Below are positions 33,789 to 42,651 of a DNA stretch of 64,000 nucleotides, piece by piece (within the stretch, counting starts at the first letter, position 1; each line of letters begins with the position of its first letter). A program made the position numbers and the translations under genes. Origin of the DNA: Hyphomicrobiales bacterium (GTDB lineage: Bacteria > Pseudomonadota > Alphaproteobacteria > Rhizobiales > Rhizobiaceae). The stretch lies in NCBI GenBank assembly GCA_900468625.1, contig UBUL01000016.1, positions 62,001-126,000 of the forward strand, read 5' to 3'. The notes beneath the pieces are model-generated. The model saw nothing but the letters and a program-made list of their open reading frames with translations, searched no databases and was not told where the DNA came from.

Positions 33789-35324
33789 TTATGCGTTACC
33801 CGTGGCGGCGCGCACCAAGGTTTCCGGCGTCAGCCCTTCCCGTTCGAACAGGCCCGCGGAAAGGCCTTCCTTCATGACCAGTACACGATCCGACATGCCG
33901 AGAATCTCGGGCAGTTCGGAAGAGATCATGATGATGCTGAGACCGTCGGCCGCGAGCTCGCTGATGAAGCCATGGACGGCCGCCTTCGAGCCAATGTCGA
34001 TACCCTTGGTGGGTTCGTCCAGAATGATGATCTTCGGCTGCGTCGCCAGCCACTTGCCGATGACGACCTTCTGCTGGTTGCCGCCTGACAGCGTGCCGAC
34101 TGGCACGGAAAGGGCGGCGGCGCGCAAATCGAGCCTTTCAGCGTATTTGCGGGCGAGTGCGAATTCATTGGCAGCCTTCAGGAAACCCTTGCGCGAGGTG
34201 CGGCCGAGCGAGGGCAGCGACATGTTCTGATAGATCGGCATCGGTAGCGCCAGGCCATGGCGACCGCGTTCTTCCGGCACATAGACGATGCCGGCGGCAA
34301 TGGCATCCTGCGGCGAGCGCACGTGGATTTCCTGTCCGTCGAGCGTCAAGCGTCCGGAGAGCGGCCGGGTAATGCCGAAGAGCGATTGGCAAAGCTCGGA
34401 ACGTCCGGCGCCGATCAGGCCGTAGACGCCAAGGATTTCGCCGCGCCTGAGCTTGAAGGAAATATTGCGGAATTCCGTGCGGTGACAATATTTGTCCACC
34501 TCGAGAACGGTTTCGCCGATCGTGACGGGCACTTTCGGGAAGGCATCCTTGACGTCCCGTCCGACCATCATCCGGACGATTTCGTCCTGCGGCGTCGCCT
34601 TCAGATCGCCGTGACCAACGTCGCGGCCGTCGCGGAAGACGACGAAATTGTCGGCGATTTCGTAGAGTTCATCGAACTTGTGGCTGATGAACAGGATTGC
34701 CTTTCCTCTTGCCTTCAGGCCTTCGACGATGCGGAAGAGATCGTCGATCTCCTTGCGGGAAAGGGCTGCAGTCGGCTCGTCCATGATGACGATGCGGGCC
34801 TCGATCGACAGAGCGCGTGCGATCGCCACGAGGTGGCGCTGCGCGATGGAGAGGTCTTTCAATCGGATTGTCGGATCGATCGCGCTTTCAAGGGATTGCA
34901 GGAGTTCTTTCGACCGGCTGTTCATCGTCTTCCAGTCGATGGTGCGCCAGGATGTGCGCGGCGCATGGCCGAGGAAGATGTTTTCAGCAACGGTCAGCTC
35001 GTCGAAGAGTACCGTCTCCTGATGGATGGCCGTGACGCCGGCATCGATGGCGGCTTGCGCATGGGCAAAAGCCGTCGGTTTGCCATCGACGAGGATTTCG
35101 CCTTCGTTCGGACGGTAGATGCCGGTCAGGATCTTGACCAGGGTCGATTTGCCCGCACCGTTCTCGCCGATCAGGGCTGTGACCTTGCCGGGATAAAGCG
35201 AAATGCTGACGCCATCCAGCGCCTTGACGCCTGGAAAGATCTGGGAAATGCCGCGCATCTCCAGGATGGCCTGATTGCTCGCGGCTGGTGTGCCCGCTAG
35301 GGAACGTTGAAGGACTGTGGTCAT
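33789..35324 (-). CDS. rhaT: Rhamnose ABC transporter ATPase RhaT
   Basis: A 511-residue tandem-domain CUT2 ATPase. Domain 1: Walker A GENGAGKST, signature LSIAQRH, Walker B IVIMDEPTAALS. Domain 2: degenerate Walker A GLIGAGRSE, signature LSGGNQQKVVIGKWL, Walker B IIILDEPTKGID. The ATG at 35324 is used; a TTG two codons earlier is possible, and neither has a strong ribosome site. It follows rhaS by 75 bases. It is not the E. coli RhaT, which is an unrelated proton symporter of the same name. Confidence 0.92.
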   Translation of the reverse strand: MTTVLQRSLAGTPAASNQAILEMRGISQIFPGVKALDGVSISLYPGKVTALIGENGAGKSTLVKILTGIYRPNEGEILVDGKPTAFAHAQAAIDAGVTAIHQETVLFDELTVAENIFLGHAPRTSWRTIDWKTMNSRSKELLQSLESAIDPTIRLKDLSIAQRHLVAIARALSIEARIVIMDEPTAALSRKEIDDLFRIVEGLKARGKAILFISHKFDELYEIADNFVVFRDGRDVGHGDLKATPQDEIVRMMVGRDVKDAFPKVPVTIGETVLEVDKYCHRTEFRNISFKLRRGEILGVYGLIGAGRSELCQSLFGITRPLSGRLTLDGQEIHVRSPQDAIAAGIVYVPEERGRHGLALPMPIYQNMSLPSLGRTSRKGFLKAANEFALARKYAERLDLRAAALSVPVGTLSGGNQQKVVIGKWLATQPKIIILDEPTKGIDIGSKAAVHGFISELAADGLSIIMISSELPEILGMSDRVLVMKEGLSAGLFEREGLTPETLVRAATGNA

Positions 35325-35398
35325 CAGCAATGTACCGGATCAATGAAACCAGGTCCGGCGGCTGACGCCGCCGGAGAGCTGCGGATGCTTGTCTTCGA

Positions 35399-36394
35399 TC
35401 AGAAAACCTTGGAGAACTGATCGATGTTCGAAGCGTTGTAGACGAACGGATCGGCCATGGCGGCTTCGCCGTTTTCGCCAACCTTGATCTTGCCCATGCG
35501 GCCGGCATTGATCTCGCTGCCCGGCTTGCCGTCGGTCTCACCCTTGACGAGGCGGTAGGCGATCTGCGTTGCAGAATAGCCGAGATCGATCGGGTTCCAG
35601 ATCGCGAATTCCTTCGTCGCGCCGGACTTGATGGCGCCGGCCATTTCGGACGGCAGGCCGAGACCGGTCACATAGACCTGGCCGATCTTGCCGGCATCCT
35701 TGACGGCTTGCGAAGCGGCCAGCACGCCGACGGTCGTCGGAGCGACGATGACCTTGACTTCCGGATGCGAGGTCAGGAGGCCCTGGGCTTCACGATAGCT
35801 CTTGTCCGAGAGGTCGTCACCATAAACCGTCGTGACCAGGTTGAGGCCCGGGAAGTCCTTCAGCTGCTTCTTCATCTCGCCGATCCAGATGTTCTGGTTC
35901 GTCGATGTGGTCGTTGCCGACAGGATGGCGAAATTGCCCTTGCCGCCGTCGAGATGATCCTTGGCGAGCGTCAGGCACATCTTGCCGATCAGCTCGTTGG
36001 ACGAAGGGTTAAGCTGCAGGATGCGGCCGGCCTTGGCAACGCCGGAATCCCAGGAGATCACCTTGATGCCGCGCTGCGTCGCCTTCTTGAGGGCCGGGAC
36101 GACCGCGTCGGGATCATTCGCCGAGATCGCGATGGCATCGACGCCCTGTGCGATCAGCGAGTTGATCACTTCGATCTGGCCTTCGGCCGTGGTGGAGGTC
36201 GGGCCGGTGTAGATCACCTGCACGCCGCCAAGATCCTTGGCTGCTTCCTGGGCGCCCTTGTTGGCGGCCTCGAAGAAGCCGTTGCCCAGCGACTTCACCA
36301 CGAGGCCGATCTTGACGTCCTTTGCACTTGCCGCGCCGGCGAAAAGCGTGGCGGCGAGCGCAACGCCGATCGCCAGTTTCTTTGCTATATTCAT
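35399..36394 (-). CDS. rhaS: L-rhamnose-binding periplasmic protein RhaS
   Basis: A 331-residue CUT2 binding protein. The signal peptide is MNIAKKLAIGVALAATLFAG with cleavage after ASA. The mature protein begins KDVKIGLVVKSLGNGFFEAA and has VIYTGPTSTTAEGQIEVINS, GVDAIAISANDPDAVVPALK and VKVISWDSGV, all typical of sugar-binding CUT2 proteins. The ATG at 36394 has GGGAGGAA ahead, better than the upstream frame start. In R. leguminosarum the same-named protein is the rhamnose receptor (not the E. coli AraC-type RhaS). Confidence 0.92.
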   Translation of the reverse strand: MNIAKKLAIGVALAATLFAGAASAKDVKIGLVVKSLGNGFFEAANKGAQEAAKDLGGVQVIYTGPTSTTAEGQIEVINSLIAQGVDAIAISANDPDAVVPALKKATQRGIKVISWDSGVAKAGRILQLNPSSNELIGKMCLTLAKDHLDGGKGNFAILSATTTSTNQNIWIGEMKKQLKDFPGLNLVTTVYGDDLSDKSYREAQGLLTSHPEVKVIVAPTTVGVLAASQAVKDAGKIGQVYVTGLGLPSEMAGAIKSGATKEFAIWNPIDLGYSATQIAYRLVKGETDGKPGSEINAGRMGKIKVGENGEAAMADPFVYNASNIDQFSKVF

Positions 36395-36449
36395 GTCAGT
36401 TCCTCCCAAAGTTGATTAGGCTATGCTCACCCCGTCTGAGCCATGTCTC

Positions 36450-37262
36450 CTATGCGACCGACGGGGAATCTTCCTCCTCGGCCTCAGCCGAAACATTTGC
36501 GATAACAAGCGAAATGCCCGCATCTTCGATCATCCGCACGGTCTCGGCCGAAATGCCGTCATCGGTAATGATGGTCGAGACCTGTTCGAGCGGGCAAAGA
36601 ATCAGGCTGGAGCGCTGGCGGAACTTGCTCGAATCCACCATCACGACGAGTTCGTCGGCCTGGCGCATCAGCTTCTGTTCGCTCTGGATGACCAGCGCAT
36701 CGGCTTCCATGACGCCGAGAGGGCCGATGCCCTGGGCGCCGATGAACATGCGCCGCGCATAGAAATTCCGGATCGTATCGTTGTCGAAGGGGGAGAGGAT
36801 CAGGCTCTGTTCGCGATAGATCGCGCCGCCCGGCACCGTCACCGTGTTCTTCGAATGCTTGACCAGATGTTCGGCGATGGCGAAGGAGTTGGTCATCACC
36901 TGCAGCCGGAAGGCCGAGATATAATGCACGAGCTGGAACGTGGTGGTGCCGCCATTGATGATGATGGCGTCGCCGGGATTGCAGAGTTCGGCCGCCTTGC
37001 GCGCAATTGCGCGCTTCCTATCGATATTGACCGCTTCGGATACACGAAACGGACGGGCCGCCAGATTGCCGAGCTGCGGAGGATGGATCGATTCCGCGCC
37101 GCCGCGCACGCGCCGGATCTTTCCCTGAACATGCAGGGCGGCGATATCACGGCGTATCGTCGCTTCCGAAGCCTCGGTCAGCTCGGAAATATCCTGAATC
37201 GTCACGACGGACTTTTCCTGTACGGCGCTCAGAATAATGCGATGGCGTTCACGTTCGTGCAT
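36450..37262 (-). CDS. rhaR: DeoR-family regulator RhaR of rhamnose catabolism
   Basis: A 270-residue DeoR-type repressor. The N-terminal helix-turn-helix is VTIQDISELTEASEATIRRD with the following RRVRGGAE wing. The effector domain of sugar-phosphate-isomerase fold contains AIIINGGTTTFQLVHYISAF, the phosphosugar-binding NGGTT element, and MFIGAQGIGPLGVMEADAL. The start at 37262 has AAGGAGGAG ahead; the frame continues upstream without support. It is first in the rhaRSTPQUK transcript and divergent from rhaDI. Paired inverted 16-mers in between are its probable binding sites. Confidence 0.92.
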   Translation of the reverse strand: MHERERHRIILSAVQEKSVVTIQDISELTEASEATIRRDIAALHVQGKIRRVRGGAESIHPPQLGNLAARPFRVSEAVNIDRKRAIARKAAELCNPGDAIIINGGTTTFQLVHYISAFRLQVMTNSFAIAEHLVKHSKNTVTVPGGAIYREQSLILSPFDNDTIRNFYARRMFIGAQGIGPLGVMEADALVIQSEQKLMRQADELVVMVDSSKFRQRSSLILCPLEQVSTIITDDGISAETVRMIEDAGISLVIANVSAEAEEEDSPSVA

Positions 37263-37307
37263 CGGCTCCTCCTTGGCGGCGGTTATTTCGCAAATATGAC
37301 AACGTGT

Positions 37308-37374
37308 CAATCACAAACGATCATAAACTTTCATATTGCATCGCAGCATTATCGAATTTGATCGTTTTCGATTG
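37308..37374. promoter_or_regulatory. Inverted pair of 16-bp sites, candidate RhaR operators
   Basis: CAATCACAAACGATCA at 37308-37323 matches the reverse complement of 37359-37374 (CAATCGAAAACGATCA) in 14 of 16 positions. The two sites face each other 35 bases apart in the 207-base rhaR-rhaD gap. The right site overlaps the candidate -35 box of rhaD. A DeoR tetramer looping between such sites would control both directions. The repeat is seen directly; the assignment to RhaR is inference. Confidence 0.65.
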
Positions 37375-37400
37375 ACAAGGTGACTATACGTGAGCGATAC
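37372..37400 (+). promoter_or_regulatory. Candidate sigma-70 promoter of rhaD-rhaI
   Basis: A consensus -35 TTGACA (37372-37377) is followed after 17 bases by CGATAC (37395-37400), a weak -10. The start point would be near 37407, about 60 bases ahead of the rhaD ATG. The weak -10 suits a promoter under repression or activation. Confidence 0.5.
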
Positions 37401-37469
37401 CCTGCTCACAAAGGGCGGCTCCATCATGATCCGGTCCGCTCGCAAGACTTGATTTCAAGGGAGGATGAC

Positions 37470-39566
37470 ATGGCGGCTGAGGTTCAGCTTCTGAAGAACC
37501 GTTGGGATGATGCATATGCGGCCGGCTTGGATGAGCCGGGCAAGCTGCTTTATCGGTCGAATCTGCTCGGTGCCGACAAGCGTATCACCAACTACGGCGG
37601 CGGCAACACATCGGCCAAAGTCATGGAAACCGATCCGCTCTCGGGCGAAAAGGTGAGGGTACTCTGGGTCAAGGGCTCCGGCGGCGATGTCGGCACCATC
37701 AAACTCGACGGTTTCGCCACACTTTATCAGGACAAGTTGGACAGCCTGAAGGACATCTATCAGGGCGTTTCAGACGAGGATCGCATGGTTGGCTTCCTGC
37801 CCCATTGCACCTTCAATCTCAACGCTCGCGCCGCGTCCATCGATACGCCGCTGCATGGTTTCGTGCCGTTCACGCATGTCGACCACATGCACCCGGATGC
37901 CATCATCGCCATTGCCGCCTCGAGGAATTCGCGCGAGCTGACGCGTGAAATCTTCGGCGAGGAAATCGGCTGGCTTCCCTGGCGCCGTCCCGGCTTCCAG
38001 CTCGGGCTCGACCTTGAAGCCTTCGTCAAGGCGCATCCGAATGCCAAGGGTGTCGTCCTGGAAAGCCATGGTCTTTTCACCTGGGCCAATGATGCCAAGG
38101 ACTGCTACGAACTGACGCTTGCCATCATCAACAAGGCGATCGAATGGTTTGCCGCCAAGACGGAAGGCAAGACCATTTTCGGCGGCGCCGTTGTCGAAAG
38201 CCTGCCGCAGGCGGAGCGCCGTGCCATCGCTGCCCGGCTGATGCCCGAGATCCGCGGCCGGATCGGCAAGGTTGAACGCAAGCTCGGCGATTTTGACGAC
38301 CAGAATGCGGTGCTCGAATTCGTCAACTCCAAGAATCTTCGTCCGCTCGGTGCGCTCGGAACCAGCTGCCCGGATCACTTCCTACGCACTAAAATTCGTC
38401 CGCTCATCGTCGATTTCGATCCGGCAAAGCCCGATGTCGATGCCGTCATTGCCGGTCTCGACAAGGCCCTGGAAGATTACCGCGCCGATTACGCGCGCTA
38501 TTACAATGATTGCAAGCATGACAACTCGCCTGCCATGCGCGACCCGAATCCGGTGATATTCCTCGTTCCCGGCGTCGGCATGCTGTCCTTTGCCCGCGAC
38601 AAGGCGACCGCCCGCATCGCCGGCGAGTTCTATGTCAATGCCATCAACGTCATGCGCGGTGCCTCCACCGTTTCCGAATATCAGGGCCTGCCGGAGCAGG
38701 AAGCTTTCGATATCGAGTACTGGCTGCTGGAAGAGGCAAAGCTGCAGCGCATGCCGAAGCCGAAGAGCCTCGCCGGCCGTGTGGCCTTCGTGACCGGCGG
38801 TGCCGGCGGTATCGGCCGCGCCACGGCCGCCCGCCTGATAGGCGAGGGCGCTTGTGTCGTTCTGGCAGACATCGACCAGGCGGCGCTGGAGAGCACGCAG
38901 GCCGATTTCGCCAAGCGATATGGTGCCGATGCGGTGCGCAGCGTCAAGCTCGACGTGACCGAGGAAGATGCTGTCATCTCCTCTTTTGCCGAGGCTTGCG
39001 TCGAATTCGGCGGCGTCGACATTCTGGTCTCGAATGCCGGCATCGCCTCGTCCGCGCCGATCGAAAGCACCGAGCTTTCGATGTGGAACCGCAATATCGA
39101 TATTCTCGCGACCGGCTATTTCCTGGTTTCGCGCGAAGCCTTCCGGCTGTTCCGCCGCCAGAATCTCGGCGGCAACGTCGTCTTCGTCGCGTCGAAGAAC
39201 GGTCTGGCCTCCTCGCCGAACGCCGCCGCCTATTGTACGGCAAAGGCTGCCGAAATCCATCTGGCGCGGTGCCTTGCACTCGAGGGCGCGGAAGCCGGCA
39301 TCCGCGTCAATACGGTCAATCCGGATGCCGTTCTGCGCGGCTCGAAGATCTGGAATGGCGAATGGCGCGAGCAGCGCGCCGCTTCCTCGAAAATCGAGGT
39401 GGACGAGCTAGAGGAACATTACCGCAAGCGCTCGATGCTGAAACTGAACGTCTTCCCCGAGGACATTGCCGAGGCGATCTACTTCCTGGCTTCGGATCTT
39501 TCCGCCAAGTCGACCGGCAATATCATCAACGTCGACGCCGGCAACGCGCAGAGCTTTACGCGGTAA
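37470..39566 (+). CDS. rhaD: Bifunctional rhamnulose-1-phosphate aldolase / dehydrogenase RhaD
   Basis: A 698-residue two-domain enzyme. The ATG at 37470 follows AAGGGAGG; the frame is open from 37380 without support. Residues about 1-430 form a class II aldolase domain (LGADKRITNYGGGNTSAKVM, PFTHVDHMHPDAIIAIAASR with metal-binding His residues, and GVVLESHGLFTWANDAKDCY). Residues about 435-695 form a short-chain dehydrogenase: AFVTGGAGGIGRATAARL for NAD, the catalytic serine near VASKNGLASSPN and Tyr-x-x-x-Lys in AAAYCTAKAAE. The fusion cleaves rhamnulose-1-phosphate to DHAP and L-lactaldehyde and then oxidises lactaldehyde, the form used by rhizobia and some Bacillus. It is first in the rightward rhaD-rhaI transcript. 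Confidence 0.93.
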   Translation: MAAEVQLLKNRWDDAYAAGLDEPGKLLYRSNLLGADKRITNYGGGNTSAKVMETDPLSGEKVRVLWVKGSGGDVGTIKLDGFATLYQDKLDSLKDIYQGVSDEDRMVGFLPHCTFNLNARAASIDTPLHGFVPFTHVDHMHPDAIIAIAASRNSRELTREIFGEEIGWLPWRRPGFQLGLDLEAFVKAHPNAKGVVLESHGLFTWANDAKDCYELTLAIINKAIEWFAAKTEGKTIFGGAVVESLPQAERRAIAARLMPEIRGRIGKVERKLGDFDDQNAVLEFVNSKNLRPLGALGTSCPDHFLRTKIRPLIVDFDPAKPDVDAVIAGLDKALEDYRADYARYYNDCKHDNSPAMRDPNPVIFLVPGVGMLSFARDKATARIAGEFYVNAINVMRGASTVSEYQGLPEQEAFDIEYWLLEEAKLQRMPKPKSLAGRVAFVTGGAGGIGRATAARLIGEGACVVLADIDQAALESTQADFAKRYGADAVRSVKLDVTEEDAVISSFAEACVEFGGVDILVSNAGIASSAPIESTELSMWNRNIDILATGYFLVSREAFRLFRRQNLGGNVVFVASKNGLASSPNAAAYCTAKAAEIHLARCLALEGAEAGIRVNTVNPDAVLRGSKIWNGEWREQRAASSKIEVDELEEHYRKRSMLKLNVFPEDIAEAIYFLASDLSAKSTGNIINVDAGNAQSFTR

Positions 39567-39580
39567 TTAGCTGCATTTTT

Positions 39581-39739
39581 CCTTCTCCCCAGCGGGGAGA
39601 AGGTGGCCCGAAGGGTCGGATGAGGCGGAAACGCGACAGACACGATTCTATCTTTCGCTCACGCTCAAGATGATCGTCGCTGTGCTCCTTACCCCCTCAT
39701 CTGCCCGTTGGGCATCTTCTCCCCGCTGGGGAGAAGAGG
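39581..39739. repeat. RIME-like mosaic element between rhaD and rhaI
   Basis: Two palindromes, CCTTCTCCCCAGCGGGGAGA plus AGG (39581-39603) and CTTCTCCCCGCTGGGGAGAA plus G (39716-39736), are in inverted orientation. The flanking pieces (39604-39625 and 39695-39714) are also inverted copies of each other, with CGGATGAGG facing CCTCATCTG. The whole can fold into one long imperfect stem-loop. It looks like the Rhizobium intergenic mosaic element family. It is transcribed within rhaDI and may tune rhaI expression. Confidence 0.7.
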
Positions 39740-39794
39740 GGAAGAGACAATCGAAACGCCGTAACGGTTCGAATGACGTACACGGGAGGAAAGA

Positions 39795-41087
39795 ATGGCC
39801 GAGTTTAGAATTGCGCCCGATCTGGTTGCAGCAGAAAACGACAAGCGCGCCGCCGCGCAGAAATCCGACTATGAGGCGCTTGGCGCCGCGCTCGCCCGCC
39901 GCGGCGTCGATATCGAAGCTGTGACCAAGAAGGTTTCCGAATTCTTCGTTGCCGTCCCGTCCTGGGGCGTCGGCACCGGCGGCACGCGTTTTGCCCGCTT
40001 CCCCGGCAGCGGCGAGCCGCGCGGCATCTTCGACAAGCTCGACGACTGTGCCGTCATCCAGCAGCTGACCCGGGCAACGCCCAGGGTTTCGCTGCACATC
40101 CCCTGGGATAAGTCCGATCCGCGCGAACTCAAGGCCAAGGGCGATGCGCTCGGCCTCGGCTTCGACGCGATGAACTCCAACACCTTCTCCGATGCGCCCG
40201 GCCAGGCGCACTCCTACAAGTTCGGTTCGCTGAGCCATGTCGATGCGGCGACCCGCGCCCAGGCCGTCGAGCACAACATCGAATGCATCGAGATCGGCAA
40301 GGCGATCGGCTCGAAGGCGCTGACCGTGTGGATCGGCGACGGCTCGAACTTCCCTGGCCAGACCAATTTCACCAAGGCGTTCGAGCGCTATCTCGCCGCC
40401 ATGGCCGATATCTACAAGGCGTTGCCGGATGATTGGCGGCTGTTTTCCGAGCACAAGATGTATGAACCGGCCTTCTATTCGACCGTCGTTCAGGATTGGG
40501 GCACCAATTACCTGATCGCCCAGACGCTCGGACCCAAGGCGCAGTGCCTCGTCGATCTCGGTCACCACGCGCCGAATACGAATATCGAGATGATCGTCGC
40601 GCGCCTCATCCAGTTCGGCAAGCTCGGCGGTTTCCATTTCAATGATTCGAAATATGGCGACGACGATCTCGATGCCGGTGCCATCGAGCCCTACCGCCTG
40701 TTCCTCGTCTTTAACGAGTTGGTCGATGCCGAACGACGAGGGGTCAACGACTTCAATCCGGCTCACATGATCGACCAGTCGCATAACGTGACGGACCCGA
40801 TCGAGAGCCTGATTTCCGGCGCCAACGAGATCCGCCGCGCCTATGCGCAGGCGCTGATCGTCGATCGAAAGGCATTGGACGACTATCAGGAAGCAAATGA
40901 CGCGCTGATGGCGTCGGAAACGCTGAAGCGCGCCTATCGCGCCGATGTCGAGCCGATCTTGGCCGAGGCACGCCGTCGCGCCGGTGGCGCCATCGATCCG
41001 GTCGCCACCTATCGGGCGAGCGGCTATCGCCGCAAGGTCGCAGCCGAACGTCCAGCCTCGGTCGCCGGTGGCGGCGGAATCATTTGA
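39795..41087 (+). CDS. rhaI: L-rhamnose isomerase RhaI
   Basis: A 430-residue metal-dependent isomerase of the Pseudomonas-type family (L-rhamnose to L-rhamnulose). Blocks seen are WGVGTGGTRFARFPGSGEP, TVWIGDGSNFPGQTNFTKAF, ALPDDWRLFSEHKMYEPAFY, CLVDLGHHAPNTNIEMIVAR and GGFHFNDSKYGDDDLDAGAI. The Glu, Asp and His residues of these blocks bind the two metals. The start has GGGAGGAAAGA ahead. It is preceded by the mosaic element rather than directly coupled to rhaD. Together with rhaU, rhaK and rhaD it completes the pathway. Confidence 0.93.
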   Translation: MAEFRIAPDLVAAENDKRAAAQKSDYEALGAALARRGVDIEAVTKKVSEFFVAVPSWGVGTGGTRFARFPGSGEPRGIFDKLDDCAVIQQLTRATPRVSLHIPWDKSDPRELKAKGDALGLGFDAMNSNTFSDAPGQAHSYKFGSLSHVDAATRAQAVEHNIECIEIGKAIGSKALTVWIGDGSNFPGQTNFTKAFERYLAAMADIYKALPDDWRLFSEHKMYEPAFYSTVVQDWGTNYLIAQTLGPKAQCLVDLGHHAPNTNIEMIVARLIQFGKLGGFHFNDSKYGDDDLDAGAIEPYRLFLVFNELVDAERRGVNDFNPAHMIDQSHNVTDPIESLISGANEIRRAYAQALIVDRKALDDYQEANDALMASETLKRAYRADVEPILAEARRRAGGAIDPVATYRASGYRRKVAAERPASVAGGGGII

Positions 41088-41129
41088 GACCATCGGGTGC
41101 TGGCCGATGATGGCGTCAGCACCCGATAC

Positions 41130-41840
41130 TTACCCTTTCCGTCCGGATTTCTGGAGTTCCGCCTCTCGCCAGACAGACCAGCGGCGGCGCAGTTCGCCTG
41201 GCCGCAAGCCATGACTTTCATCGAGCATATCAGCCTTGAGAATTCGCTCCGTGCGGAAATGCCGGAAGCCCTGCCGTAGTTCGCACCATGCCACCAGAAT
41301 GCGGCTCGTGTCGGAATAGCCGAGGATTACTGGCCGCACCGTCCTTACGGTTTCTTCGTCCCTGTCGGAGCGATAGAACAGGCGAAGTTTTCTCCCTTCG
41401 CGGATTGCTGTTCGGAGCATCGACGGATCGATGTTTTCCTTTTCGGTCCCCTGAATGACCGGTTTGGCGCCGACGCTGGGCTCGACGATGAAGGGGCGCA
41501 AATGGGCGGGAACAACCGCGGTGATCTTCGCAACGACATCGCGTGCGGCATTGGCAAGAGCTTTGTCGGCGCGGCCCGCAACCCACTGTGCCCCAAGGAC
41601 GACCGCCTCGATTTCTTCGGGGGTCAACATAAGCGGCGGCATTTCATAGTCCGGCGAGAGCAGATACCCGAACCCTGCTTCTCCCTCGATCGGGACCCGT
41701 TGGCTCATCAGATCGGCAATGTCGCGATAGACCGTGCGCTTCGAGGTTTCGAGCTCGTCTGCCAGCGTGGCGGCGGTTACCGGCCGGCTCGAGCGCCGCA
41801 ATATCTGTATGATCTGAAACAAACGGTCGGCGCGACGCAT
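41130..41840 (-). CDS. YafY-type regulator with HTH and WYL domains
   Basis: A 236-residue regulator. Residues 1-60 are a winged helix-turn-helix of the HTH_11 type (RLFQIIQILRRSSRPVTAAT, then LADELETSKRTVYRDIADLM). Residues 135-215 contain a WYL domain, seen in IREGRKLRLFYRSDRDEET and RILVAWCELRQGFRHFRTER. Such domains often sense oligonucleotides or small ligands. It is divergent from the VOC-family gene at 41941 (101 bases), an arrangement found repeatedly in alphaproteobacteria, and probably controls it. Confidence 0.9.
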   Translation of the reverse strand: MRRADRLFQIIQILRRSSRPVTAATLADELETSKRTVYRDIADLMSQRVPIEGEAGFGYLLSPDYEMPPLMLTPEEIEAVVLGAQWVAGRADKALANAARDVVAKITAVVPAHLRPFIVEPSVGAKPVIQGTEKENIDPSMLRTAIREGRKLRLFYRSDRDEETVRTVRPVILGYSDTSRILVAWCELRQGFRHFRTERILKADMLDESHGLRPGELRRRWSVWREAELQKSGRKG

Positions 41841-41940
41841 CTACTGACTCCTGCTGCCAGTATGGTGGCAACAGCCTTATGCGACAAGAGCCCTCGAGCC
41901 GTCAACGATGGGGTTGGCGGGTGCTTTGAAGGAGTCTCCG

Positions 41941-42339
41941 ATGAAACTGGCATCCACGCGTCTGATCGCTTCAGATATCAAGAAGATGGTCGGCTTTTAT
42001 GAGATGGTCACGGGTCAGGCAGCCGAGTGGCTGGCGCCGGTCTTTGCCGAGATCGTCACCCCCTCGGCTGCGCTCGCGATCGGAAGCGCCGAGACCGTTG
42101 CACTGTTCCGCGAGGGCAGCGCTGAACCCTCAGCTAATCGCTCGCTCGTCATCGAATTCCAGGTCGATGATGTCGACGCCGAATTTTCCCGGTTGAAGGA
42201 TAAGGCGGAAGTCGTGCACGAACCGAAGCTGATGCCATGGGGCAATCGGGCGGCACAGATCCGCGATCCCGAGGGAACACTCATTAGCCTCTACACACCG
42301 GTCACAGATTTTGCGAAACAGCGTTTTTCGAGGCGTTGA
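41941..42339 (+). CDS. VOC-superfamily (glyoxalase-like) protein
   Basis: A 132-residue single-domain VOC protein. It starts MKLASTRLIASDIKKMVGFY, with the usual first strand and helix, and has the second module LVIEFQVDDVDAEFSRLKDK, then WGNRAAQIRDPEGTLISLYT, a standard C-terminal metal-site strand. The start has GAAGGAG ahead. Members include glyoxalases, extradiol dioxygenase-like proteins and resistance proteins; nothing here fixes the substrate. It is divergent from the WYL regulator. Confidence 0.88.
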   Translation: MKLASTRLIASDIKKMVGFYEMVTGQAAEWLAPVFAEIVTPSAALAIGSAETVALFREGSAEPSANRSLVIEFQVDDVDAEFSRLKDKAEVVHEPKLMPWGNRAAQIRDPEGTLISLYTPVTDFAKQRFSRR

Positions 42340-42651
42340 GCGTTCGTGCAACGCCGAAACGGCAGGATCGTTCATCTCTAATCATGCCTCGACCACCTGT
42401 CGATACGTTCATTGGCTAATCGATCAAAGTATCTGCATATTTGTCATGGTCGTCTGACAGATTTGAAATCGATTTCCGGTTCGGCAGCCGAGACTGTCGG
42501 AGCTGTGCTTTGCCGATTTGTATCCGTCGAATGTGCACTTTCGAGTGGCTCGACAAGGGGAATTGAGTATTGTTGCTTGCAACGGTTCGCCGTGAATTGG
42601 CGGCTGAGGCTGTCTTCAAAGATCGGGCTTGTTGATAGGTGAGGAAAGACG
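42340..42651. other. Intergenic region upstream of the HpcH/HpaI aldolase
   Basis: About 310 bases with lower GC around 42400-42580. Small overlapping frames on both strands lack ribosome sites. It presumably carries the aldolase promoter; no clear repeat is seen. Confidence 0.45.

Noticed and set aside
34257..35300. 347-residue rightward frame inside rhaT
   Set aside because: Antisense to intact ATPase motifs; long only because of high GC and codon bias.
29954..41087. Rhamnose locus as a novel system
   Set aside because: Gene content and order agree with the published R. leguminosarum rhamnose locus, including the bifunctional RhaD; only its control sites and mosaic repeat are reported as findings.
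42412..42642. 76-residue rightward frame upstream of the aldolase
   Set aside because: Cys/Ser/Arg-rich, overlapped by an equally long opposite frame, no ribosome site.
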